From assembly GCA_020639215.1 (NCBI GenBank), contig JACKHA010000003.1, positions 1 to 64,000 on the forward strand: a stretch of DNA of 64,000 nucleotides, given 5' to 3'. The notes under the pieces are model-generated. The model did not search any database. It was not told the DNA's origin and saw only the letters and a list, made by a program, of their open reading frames with translations. Positions 1 through 8,800 of the stretch are shown piece by piece. Source of the stretch: Phycisphaeraceae bacterium. GTDB taxonomy: Bacteria > Planctomycetota > Phycisphaerae > Phycisphaerales > UBA1924. Each line of letters opens with the position of its first letter. The first letter of the stretch is position 1. The position numbers were made by a program, and so were the translations under genes.

Positions 1-2
1 CG

Positions 3-365
3 CTGGCGATCCGCACCCGACTTGATCTGCTGCGGGTCGCGCGCGATCGGGGCTCGGTCTCGGCCGGTGCAAGCGACGCCCCCTCCGCACAACCCGTCTG
101 GACCGCGCGCGAGCGGATTCGGCGGCGTGCCGAGAGCGGATGGTCGGTCTCGGCGTCGGCCAGCGTCTCCGCGTCGGCGGTTGTTGCGCGATCAATCGTG
201 ATGGAGCGGGCGTCCGTCGGTGACGATGCTGTGGTGTCGTCGAGCGTGCTGCTCCCGGGGGCCGTGGTGCTTCCGGGAGCCATCGTGATGGACCGGGTTG
301 TTCCGGAAGGGGCGGTTATCGGGACGGCGCCGAGCCCGGCTCGGGCAACCCGATCGGCCGCGTAG
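3..365 (+). CDS. 3' end of a hexapeptide-repeat (left-handed beta-helix) protein, probably a sugar nucleotidyltransferase
   Basis: The gene begins before the window; its frame is open from base 3 to a TAG at 363-365. The last 60 or so residues read as imperfect hexapeptide repeats (for example VLLPGAVVLPGAIV and VVPEGAVIGT), the pattern of a left-handed beta-helix. Such a C-terminal helix follows the catalytic domain in mannose-1-phosphate or glucose-1-phosphate nucleotidyltransferases, which would supply nucleotide sugars to the exopolysaccharide genes that start 10 bases downstream. The catalytic part is outside the window, so an acyltransferase is equally possible. The middle is rich in Ala, Ser and Arg. 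Confidence 0.6.
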   Translation: MAIRTRLDLLRVARDRGSVSAGASDAPSAQPVWTARERIRRRAESGWSVSASASVSASAVVARSIVMERASVGDDAVVSSSVLLPGAVVLPGAIVMDRVVPEGAVIGTAPSPARATRSAA

Positions 366-375
366 GGAGCGTCGC

Positions 376-1245
376 ATGTCGCGTGGGCCCGCCTGGGGCT
401 TCAAGGACGGGGTCTGGCTCGCGGGGCTGTGCGCCCTGGCGGTCGTGGCTTCGCTCCCGGCCTGGCGCGACATGGTCCACACCGGCATCCAGAATCCGGA
501 GCAGTCGCACATCCTGCTCGCCCTGCCGCTGGTTGTCTGGCTGGCCTGGTTGCGCCGCGGGCGGGCCCGGAAGCACAGGCCGAACCGGTCGATCGTCGGC
601 GCAGCGGTCGCGTTCGCGGGATCACTGGCGTTCCTGGCCGGTCCAAACCTTGGCTGGGACGTGGTCTGGCACGCGGGCGCCGTGCTGATGCTGATCGGCG
701 CGATCGTGTCGATTCTCGGCGTCCGCGTGGCGATCGCGTTCTTCCCGTCGTTCATCGGGCTGGCCTTCTTTCTGCCCGTGCCCGGAACGATCCGCCAGGA
801 GATCGCCGTGCCGCTGCAGGAGGTGTCGGCCCGGGCCGGCGAGTTCGCGCTGGACGTGCTCGGCGTCCCGGTCGAGCGCACGGGCAGCGCGCTCACGGTC
901 AACGGCGTGCCGGTGATGATCGCCGAGGCGTGCAACGGCATGCGGATGGTCTCCGCGCTGGCGCTCGTCTCGTTCGCGTTCATCTTCTCGGTGCCGATGA
1001 GCAACCGCATCCGCCTGCTGATCCTGGCGATCAGCCCGCTCGTGGCGGTGCTGGTCAACATCATCCGCCTGATCCCGACGGTGCTGTTCTACGGCTACGC
1101 GGACGCCAACATCGCCGGCGCGTTCCACGACGCGTCCGGGTGGCTGGGCCTGGTGCTGGCCTTCGGCGTGCTGTGGGCGTTCCTGTCGGTGCTGCGCTGG
1201 CTCGAGGTGCCCATCGCGCCCTACGCCGTGCGGGGGGGTAGCTGA
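376..1245 (+). CDS. exosortase (membrane cysteine protease/transpeptidase)
   Basis: A 289-residue polytopic membrane protein with about eight hydrophobic segments. The exosortase/archaeosortase active site is complete: Cys186 in EACNGMRM, Arg231 in NIIRLIP and His251 in AFHDASGW. Exosortases cleave PEP-CTERM-like C-terminal signals on exported proteins and are thought to transfer them to envelope material; a candidate substrate is encoded at 10856-11572. The ATG at 376 was chosen because it follows the previous stop by 10 bases with a GGGAG in front; an upstream in-frame start at 298 would overlap the previous gene and add an Arg-rich leader. Its TGA overlaps the next start (TGATG). The exact exosortase subtype was not assigned. 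Confidence 0.92.
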   Translation: MSRGPAWGFKDGVWLAGLCALAVVASLPAWRDMVHTGIQNPEQSHILLALPLVVWLAWLRRGRARKHRPNRSIVGAAVAFAGSLAFLAGPNLGWDVVWHAGAVLMLIGAIVSILGVRVAIAFFPSFIGLAFFLPVPGTIRQEIAVPLQEVSARAGEFALDVLGVPVERTGSALTVNGVPVMIAEACNGMRMVSALALVSFAFIFSVPMSNRIRLLILAISPLVAVLVNIIRLIPTVLFYGYADANIAGAFHDASGWLGLVLAFGVLWAFLSVLRWLEVPIAPYAVRGGS

Positions 1246-2009
1246 TGCTCGAGGACTTCGAGAAACCGCGTGGCGTCGACCGGTGGCGGCGGGTGAGGCG
1301 ACGAGGGGGTCGGCGCGGGGCGTCCGCCCTGCTGGCGCCGGCCCTGACAGCTGTGGTGCTGGCTGGCACGCTCGGCGTCGGGTGGGCGGCCCGCCCCGTC
1401 GCGCCGGACACCACGGCGTACTTCGCGCGCGTCCGCGATCGAGTCGAGAGCGTCCCCTACACGCTGGACGCGTACATCGGCACAGACGCGGAGGTCGTGG
1501 CCGCCGCCAGGGAACTGCTCAAGCCCAACGCCATCCTCCAGCGTCGCTACGTGCGGGTCCATGTCGGCGAGGAGAGCTGGTTCGACCTGATCATCGTTCA
1601 CTGCGGCGACGTGCGCGACATGCAGGGGCACTACCCGCCGGTGTGCTACCCATCGTCGGGATGGACCATCGACGCCGGCGAGCCCGTGACAGTCGGGGGC
1701 TCCGACGGCACCGGCGTCCCGGCCATGGCGTACGTCGTGTCCTGGCCGCACGACCGCACCGTCGGCAGCAAGCGGATCGTGAACTTCTTTGCCCTGCCCG
1801 GCACCGGGGCCCACTACGCCCGGGAGATCGGGGGCCTGGAGCGGGCCGCGCGGCACGGCGCGACCGCCCAATTGGGCGTGGCGCAGATCCAGATCCTGAT
1901 GCCGGCCGAGTTGGACCCGACAGCCCGCGCGGACCTGCTCGATCGGGTCTGGACCCTTGTCGAACCCGTGATCCAGGAAGTCGTTGGAGGACCCCATGCG
2001 AACGGCTGA
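1245..2009 (+). CDS. EpsI-like exosortase-associated protein
   Basis: A 254-residue protein with an Arg-rich N-terminus, one transmembrane segment at about 28-48 and a periplasmic domain. It carries the EpsI hallmark HYPPVCYPSSGW (129-140, Cys134) followed by a domain with a VNFF motif. EpsI domains are found fused to or directly after exosortases in exopolysaccharide loci; their biochemical role is unknown. The start codon overlaps the stop of the exosortase gene by one base and the end overlaps the next gene by 14 bases, so the three are probably translated together. The separate (unfused) form is usual. Confidence 0.85.
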   Translation: MLEDFEKPRGVDRWRRVRRRGGRRGASALLAPALTAVVLAGTLGVGWAARPVAPDTTAYFARVRDRVESVPYTLDAYIGTDAEVVAAARELLKPNAILQRRYVRVHVGEESWFDLIIVHCGDVRDMQGHYPPVCYPSSGWTIDAGEPVTVGGSDGTGVPAMAYVVSWPHDRTVGSKRIVNFFALPGTGAHYAREIGGLERAARHGATAQLGVAQIQILMPAELDPTARADLLDRVWTLVEPVIQEVVGGPHANG

Positions 2010-4305
2010 CGCGAGGCAATCGGGCGGCTTCGGACTCGAACCCGAGCAGACCACCGGCGCCAACCCGCTGATGCTGGTCCACCGCCTGCTGCGGGGGCGC
2101 TACGCGTGGGCGATCGCGCTGTCGGTCGTGCTGGGCGCGCCGCTCGCGTGGCTGGGGTACAGGTCCAAGACGCCGATGTTCACGAGCGAAGCGATCGTGC
2201 GCATCGCGCCCACGCAGAGCCCGATCCTGTTCCAGACGGAGCAGAACGAGGCGATCCCGTACTTCGACCAATACGTCAGCAGCCAGGCGGCACGGATGTC
2301 AAGCGAGGAGACGCTGCGGATGGCCCTGGCGCGCGAGGGCATGGAAACCGCCGGCTGGGAGGGCGGCAACATCGGCCTGGTCGCGCTGCGCCGGTCGGTG
2401 TCGGTGCAGGCTCCGGCGCGCGCGGGCATGCTGCGCCTGACGGTGTCGCACCCCACCCCGAACGCCGCCCAGGTCGCGTGCCGCTCGATCCTGTCCGTCT
2501 ACATGGACTTCTACGACCAGGACTCGCGCAACGTGTTCTCGGAGCAGAAGCGGGCGCTGGAAGATCGCATCGCACTGCGGGAAGCCGAACGCGGGCGGGC
2601 GCTCCAGTCCGTGCAGGACATCGCCACGCGGCGCGGCACCGAGCAGCTCCAGCCGAGGATCGACAGCCTCAGCCGCGAGGTCGCCGACCTGGACATCCGT
2701 TTGGCCCAGATCCGGGCGGCCCTGACCGTGCGCGGCGTCGCCGTGGACTCGGGGGCGACGGAGCCATCGACCTCATCCGAGGCGACACGTTCTCCGGGAA
2801 CCGACCAGCCCGAGGGCTCGGTGCAGGCGTCGCCGCCCGACTGGACGCCCGAGACCGTTCCCGTCGACGTGCTCGCGCAAGGCGACGCGGAACTGGCCGA
2901 CCTTCTTCGGGTGCGTCAGCGCCTCGTGGCCGAGATCGAGGTGTTCACAAGCCAGTTCTCGCCCCGCCACCTCGAAGTGCGGACCCGCCAGTCGGAACTC
3001 GAGCGGACGGAGCGCCTCATCGAGCAGCGTGTCGCGTTCCTCCGGGGGCGGTGGGGGCAGGGGCCGGACCTGGCCGCGGCGACCACCGACGACCTGAGGC
3101 TCCAGTTCAGGCAGGCGATGGAACAGCGGGACGAGTTGTTCGCCAGCCTGTCCGAACTGGCCGGGGACCAGCGCCGACTGCAGGACGCTCGCGATCGTGC
3201 CGCGCGCGCCGAGGCCGACCGCCTCGAAGCCGCCCGTCGCCTGGACGAACTCGAGACCGAGCAGAGCCGCGACAGCCTCGGTCGGGTCAGCGTGCTGCAA
3301 CAGGCAACGACGCCGATCGCGCCCTCCAGCGACAAGCGCCTCATGTTCGCCGCGGCCGGCGCGATGGCCGGCGGGGGCGTCGGCTTCGGCCTGATCGGAC
3401 TGCTCGGGTTCCTCGGCGGCGGGTTCCGCTACATCGACGAGATCGACGAGATGTCCTCGCAGTTGCTGGGTGTGATCCCCGACCTGGGCGGTCGGCGCGA
3501 ACCGACGCCCGAGGCGGCTCTGTGCATCCACCACGCCCGCGCGATGATCGACAGCCGGGTGCCCCGCGTGAAGGAGCGTGGTCGAATCATCGCGGTCACG
3601 AGCCCCACCGCCGGCGACGGCAAGACCACGGTCTGTTGCTCGCTGGCCACGTCGTTCGCGATGGCCGGATTCCGAACAGTCGTCATCGACGCCGACTTCG
3701 TCGGGCGCGGCATGACCTCCCGCCTCGAGATGGAGCAGGCCGTTGGGCTGGCCGACGTGCTGGCCGGAGACGACCTGGAGGCGGCCCTGTCCCCGGGCGG
3801 CACGGAGAACCTGCTCATCATGGGCGCGGGGCGCGAGGAGCGCCTCTCGGCCGATCGGTTCTCCGGCACCCGGCTGGCCCCGGTGCTCGACCGCCTCTCG
3901 CGCGCCCACGACATCGTTCTCGTCGACTCGGGCCCGGTGCTCGGGAGCATCGAGGCCACCGTCACTGTCGGGCTGGCCGACGCGGTGCTGGGCGTCGTCT
4001 CGCGCGGGCAGAGCAACAAGATGTTCGCGTCGATGCGCCGGAAACTGGCGTCGCTCGGGGCCGACCTCTCCGGCGTCGTGTTCAACCGGGCGATGCCGCG
4101 CGACTTCCAGCACAGCACGCACACGAGCGTCGTGTCGGCGCAGTCGCAGCGTTCCAGGACCGTGCAGGTCCCGGACTTCGTGACGATGGGAACCAGCGGC
4201 ATGGCGGGGCGGGCGCAGGCGGGGTCGGGCACGCCCGCGAACACGAGCAACGGCGCGGGGCGGTGGGCCCCAAGCCGCGGGCACGCGAACGCGGAGTCCG
4301 ATTGA
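1996..4305 (+). CDS. Wzz-type chain-length protein fused to a BY-kinase-like ATPase
   Basis: A 769-residue inner-membrane protein. Transmembrane segments at about 36-55 and 449-477 enclose a long periplasmic coiled-coil region, the Wzz layout. The cytoplasmic part has the bacterial tyrosine kinase motifs: Walker A SPTAGDGKTT (536-545), Walker A' VVIDAD (562-567) and Walker B IVLVDSG (640-646). Such proteins set polymer length and drive export of exopolysaccharide. The tail after about residue 690 contains no tyrosine, so the usual tyrosine cluster is missing. ATG at 1996 was chosen because GGAGG lies five bases in front; a TTG at 1984 would add four residues. It is followed directly by the sugar transferase. 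Confidence 0.88.
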   Translation: MRTADARQSGGFGLEPEQTTGANPLMLVHRLLRGRYAWAIALSVVLGAPLAWLGYRSKTPMFTSEAIVRIAPTQSPILFQTEQNEAIPYFDQYVSSQAARMSSEETLRMALAREGMETAGWEGGNIGLVALRRSVSVQAPARAGMLRLTVSHPTPNAAQVACRSILSVYMDFYDQDSRNVFSEQKRALEDRIALREAERGRALQSVQDIATRRGTEQLQPRIDSLSREVADLDIRLAQIRAALTVRGVAVDSGATEPSTSSEATRSPGTDQPEGSVQASPPDWTPETVPVDVLAQGDAELADLLRVRQRLVAEIEVFTSQFSPRHLEVRTRQSELERTERLIEQRVAFLRGRWGQGPDLAAATTDDLRLQFRQAMEQRDELFASLSELAGDQRRLQDARDRAARAEADRLEAARRLDELETEQSRDSLGRVSVLQQATTPIAPSSDKRLMFAAAGAMAGGGVGFGLIGLLGFLGGGFRYIDEIDEMSSQLLGVIPDLGGRREPTPEAALCIHHARAMIDSRVPRVKERGRIIAVTSPTAGDGKTTVCCSLATSFAMAGFRTVVIDADFVGRGMTSRLEMEQAVGLADVLAGDDLEAALSPGGTENLLIMGAGREERLSADRFSGTRLAPVLDRLSRAHDIVLVDSGPVLGSIEATVTVGLADAVLGVVSRGQSNKMFASMRRKLASLGADLSGVVFNRAMPRDFQHSTHTSVVSAQSQRSRTVQVPDFVTMGTSGMAGRAQAGSGTPANTSNGAGRWAPSRGHANAESD

Positions 4306-5883
4306 ATGCCGGCCCGCGTCGCTCCACACCCATGGAACCCGCGCGCGGGCGCCGCCCGCACGGTTCGGCACGCGCCCGTGCCGACGGGCTCGCCCATCCC
4401 GCGCGGACAATGGCGCGTCTGGGGCGCCGACGCGATCACGCTGCACGATCGCACCTGGGCGTTGCGCCACGTGCAGGTGATCCGCCCCGGGGGGGCCGCG
4501 CCTCGCACGCGGGGCCCCCGCGTGTTCCTGCTCGTCGGATCGCACGACCTGGTCGCGTTCCAGCCCAAGCCAGCACTCGACCGCCTGTACTGGTCTCGAG
4601 CACGCGCGGCCCGCGTGCGTGTCGTGCAGCCCAACGGCACGCCCTACGCCGAGGCGGTTGATTGCGACGGCCGCGGGCGCCTGCTCCGGATCCGGCGTGA
4701 CTACTCGCGTGGAGCGAGCACGACCGCCCGCTGCTGGCTGACCAGCGACCTGTCGCTGGCCCGCCGGTGGCACGCCGAGAGCGAGCGCCCCATGGCGTGG
4801 AATTGGCTCGCGCGCCTGGTTGGGTCCGAGAGGAGCGTCGCGGTCCGGGCCGAGGGGCGCGTCGGCGTCGGCCGTGACGACGAAGCCGCCATGTCCTGGC
4901 TCGAAGCCGGGCTGGACGACCCGGGCGACCTCGAGCACGCTTTCGAGGGTGTCTACCAGTTCCAGCCGGGCGTCTGGGTGCACGAGTCCGTGGTCGTCCC
5001 GCCCGGCGTCCGGTTCGCCGGGCCGGCGCTCGTCGGGGCTGGAGTCCAGCTCGCTCCGACCGACGTGGTGATCGGGCCCGCGTTGCTCGCGGACGAGGCT
5101 CCGCTCGATCCGCCCGAGGACGTAGACTGGGACGACCTGGAAACCCCCACGCACCGCCTGATCCCGCGCCCGCGTCTGCGGCGCGGGTGGTGGCGCCGAT
5201 CCAGCAAGCGGGCGTTCGACGTCGCGGCCAGCGGCCTGGCTCTGGCCTGCGCCCTCCCGCTATTCCCGATCGTCATGCTCCTGATCTGGCGCGAGGACGG
5301 ACGCCCGTTCTTCTTCGCGCACACCCGCCAGACCCGCGGAGGGCGCGAGTTCCCTTGTTTCAAGTTCAGGACGATGATCAAGGACGCGGAGCGGGCCAAG
5401 GCCGCGCTCGCGGGCGTGAACCAGTCGGACGGCGCGCACTTCTTCATGAAGGACGATCCGCGTCTGCTGCGGGTCGGCAAGTGGCTCCGGCGCTTCCAGA
5501 TCGACGAGATCCCGCAGCTCTGGAACATCCTGCGTGGCGACATGAGCGTCGTCGGGCCGCGCCCCAGCCCGGACAAAGAAAACCAGTTCTGCCCCGCGTG
5601 GCGCGAGGCTCGCCTGAGCGTCCGCCCCGGCCTGACCGGGCTGTGGCAGGTCCGGCGCACGCGCGAGCCGCAGACCGACTTCCAAGAGTGGATCCGGTAC
5701 GACCTCGAGTACGTGCAGCGCGAATCCTGGAGGCTCGACATCTGGATCATCCTCGAGACGATCCGAACCGTCGTGCTCGGCAGCGGCCCGCGCCCGAAGT
5801 CGAGGAACAACTCTGCACACCAACCCTCTCGCCCGGCCCGGACGCAGGACGCGACCGCCGCCCCCGGCAAGGAGCAGCCATGA
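4306..5883 (+). CDS. polyprenyl-phosphate sugar-1-phosphate transferase with N-terminal extension
   Basis: A 525-residue protein. Residues 299-505 are a bacterial sugar transferase (WcaJ/WbaP type): a membrane anchor at about 305-328, then KFRTM, DEIPQLWNIL, GDMSVVGPRP and RPGLTGLWQV. These enzymes start repeat-unit synthesis by moving a sugar phosphate to undecaprenyl phosphate. The first 300 residues are unusual: an Arg-rich region and then a short hexapeptide run (221-262, PGVWVHESVVVPPGV) resembling the nucleotidyltransferase beta-helix at the window start. The ATG directly abuts the stop of the chain-length gene, and the stop overlaps the next start (ATGA). Confidence 0.9.
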   Translation: MPARVAPHPWNPRAGAARTVRHAPVPTGSPIPRGQWRVWGADAITLHDRTWALRHVQVIRPGGAAPRTRGPRVFLLVGSHDLVAFQPKPALDRLYWSRARAARVRVVQPNGTPYAEAVDCDGRGRLLRIRRDYSRGASTTARCWLTSDLSLARRWHAESERPMAWNWLARLVGSERSVAVRAEGRVGVGRDDEAAMSWLEAGLDDPGDLEHAFEGVYQFQPGVWVHESVVVPPGVRFAGPALVGAGVQLAPTDVVIGPALLADEAPLDPPEDVDWDDLETPTHRLIPRPRLRRGWWRRSSKRAFDVAASGLALACALPLFPIVMLLIWREDGRPFFFAHTRQTRGGREFPCFKFRTMIKDAERAKAALAGVNQSDGAHFFMKDDPRLLRVGKWLRRFQIDEIPQLWNILRGDMSVVGPRPSPDKENQFCPAWREARLSVRPGLTGLWQVRRTREPQTDFQEWIRYDLEYVQRESWRLDIWIILETIRTVVLGSGPRPKSRNNSAHQPSRPARTQDATAAPGKEQP

Positions 5884-8800
5884 AGCCCCGCACCAAGAAG
5901 CGGATCGTCGCGCTGGCGCTGGTTCTCGCGGTCATTGCCGGCGGCGCGGTCGGCCTCCGCCACCTGCGCAGCGCCCGCAAGGCCGAGACCATCGCCGAGG
6001 CCCGCGCGCGAGGCATGGACGCCTACGACCGCGGCGAGTGGCAGGCCGCCATGGACGACCTCGGGCTCTATGTCCACCGGGGCGGGCGACGCGACGGCGC
6101 GGCCCTGTTCCGATTGGCCGACGCCCGCCTGCGCAAGCCGGAACCGAACGGCTCCCACCTCACGACCGCGATCGGCATCCTCCGGGACGCCATTGCCGCG
6201 CCCGATCCCGATCCCCGCGCCGCCCCGATGCTGCTCGACTGCTACCTGCGCACCGGCGGATGGGCCGACGTGCTGTCGCTGACCGAGCAGATGGCCCGCG
6301 CGGCCGACCCCGATCACGCTCTGTTCCGCGCTCGCGTGCGGGCCCATCAGGGCCTCGGCCGCCACGCCGATGCGATCGCCGAGTCCGACAGACTCGTGGC
6401 CGCGTTCCCGCTGGATCCCTCCGCCCATCGCGTCGCCATCCGGGCGAGGTTCGACGGAAGCGGGTCGCCCGACACCGCCGTCCGGCAGTACCTCGACGCC
6501 CCGGACGGACTCGGACGCCTGTCGGACCCGCTGGCGGGCGAGATCGTTCGGGCCGAGGCCTTGGAAGGCATCCGCGACCCCGCGGCGGCGCTGGCGGCGT
6601 GCCGTCGCGCCATCGATGCCGGCGTGCCATCGGATCGCGCCGAAGACATCGCGGCCCTGTTCGACGTGCTCGACTCGCTGTCGTCCTATCGAACCGATGC
6701 GAGCGCTCCGCCCGCCGTCTTGCTGGCGTCCGAACTACTCGAACGCCTGGTGGGGCGCGACGACCTGAGCCAGGCTTCGCGGGTCGCGCTCGTGTGCCGC
6801 AACTGGCGCGCGGGAGCCCGAAACGACCCCGCCGACTTGCTCGGTCCGGCCCTTTCAGACCCATCGCACGCCGACGCCTCAGCGTTGGGATGGGCCCTCG
6901 TCGCGGGTGCCGTCCAAGGCGAGGCCGCCGACCCGATCCGCGCCGCGCTCGAGTCCCGGGACAACGCCCAGGCCGCGTTCTGGTCGGCGATCGCGAACAC
7001 CATCGCAGCCCTGGAGACCGGCTCCGCGGACGCGCCACAGGTCGCCGCGGCCTGCTTGGAACTCGCGTCGCGACTCGAGGGAGACCCTTCGCGCGAACAA
7101 GCGCTCGCGGCCTACTTGCGTGGCGCCGCCCAGGCGGTCGCCGGGCGGTACTCGGCCGCTGAGGACACCATGCTCCGCGTGGGGCGTCTGCCGGGCTGGC
7201 GGATCGCCCGCCAGGAGGCGCTCCGGTTGATGCTCCGCCGGGGTGACCACCAGGCCGCGCAGGCGGCGATGGCCGGATTCCCAGGCTTCGGGACCGGGCC
7301 CCGCGAGTTCCTGCTCGCGTGCCAGGTGTTCGTCGGTCTGGCCGAGCACACCGGCGGTGCCCCCACCGAATCGACGTCGGGCGCCGGGCACGCCGCCATC
7401 GCCCTGACCAACCTCCAGCGCTTGAAGGACGGGCCGACTCCGGCCCGGAGTCCTGAAGTCGAAGCGCTCCTGGCTCGGGCATACGCCGTCAACGGCGACC
7501 CCCAGGGTGCCGCCGCCGCCACCGACGAGTTCCTCCGCCTCGCCTCCGAAGAGGGAGCCGTGGGCGACAGGACGATGCGCCTGGCCCTCCAGACGGCGTC
7601 GTGCCTCCGCCCGCGTCTGCCCGACCAGGCCGACCGGCTCGTGGCCTTCGCCGCCGCCATCGCCCCGGACGACCCCGACGTGCTGTTCGAGCGCGCGATA
7701 GCCCTCCACCTCGCCGCCGCGTCCGAAGGCCAGGATACGTCCGTGGCGCTGCTCGAGCAGGCTATCGCCGACGCCGGTGCCGATGCCGATCGCGCCTTCG
7801 AGATCCGTCGGCGGTTGGCGCTGCTGCTGGACGCTCGAATCGAACGTGCCGAGCCCGCGACCCGGACAGAGTCGATCGAACTCGCCGCTGACACGTTCCG
7901 CGCCCTTGCCGACCTCGCGGCTGACAACCTGGACCTCCAGCTCGACGTGCTGCGTTCTCGATCGGCTTGGTCGGACGAGCCGCTCGTCCAGTCGTCGATC
8001 GCGCGCGTCCGCACGCTCGCGGGCGACGACGCGCCGGAGTGGCGGGTGTACGAGGCCCGCCGCCTGCTCGCGTTCGAGCCCGCGGCCCAGGGGCCAACCC
8101 GCCAGGACCGGGCCAGAACCGCGCTCACCGAGGTCCTCGCACCCGTCATCCGATCGGGAGATGACCCGCGCGCGTTCGAACTGGCCGCGAGGGCCTGGGA
8201 CATCCTGGGCAATGGCGAGGAGAACATCCGGATGCTGCGCGAGGCCGTCGCGGCCTCGGATGCGCCGGCCGCGCTCTACCCACGCCTCATCGCCGCCCTG
8301 CGCGACGCCGGACGCCCGGACGAGGCCCGAGGCTTCTTGAACCAGTTCTGCGACCTGGGCGACGTGGGCCCCTTGCTGTCTCGCGACCGGGCCACACTCC
8401 TCGAGACCTACGCCGTGTACGACCGGGCGATCGCCGAGCGTGAGCGCTTGGCCGAGTCCGGCCTGTCCGACGATCTGCTCGCTCTGGCCCGCGTCTACGC
8501 GGCCGCGGGGCGCGGGCGCGACGCGAGCGCCGCGTTCGACCGCCTCGCCTCGATGCCCGACCCGACGCCCCAGGCGCTCGAGGCCGCCGCCGACTTCCGC
8601 GCCGCCACCGGCGACGTCGAAGGCGGTCTGGCCCTCCTTGAGCGTCCGGAGTCCTTCCGGGCGAGCGTCGATCGGGCCTTGGCCGTCGGGCGCTTCCTGG
8701 ATCGCCACGCGTCTCGCGCCGAGGCCGTCGAGCGTGTGCGCGCGTTCGCGGATTCGGACGCCCCTTCCGATGATCGGGCCGCGGCCTGGCGCTGGCTGGC

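Noticed and set aside
2773..5154. A 793-residue minus-strand open frame under the chain-length and sugar transferase genes
   Set aside because: It crosses two well-supported genes with clear motifs and has no family features of its own.
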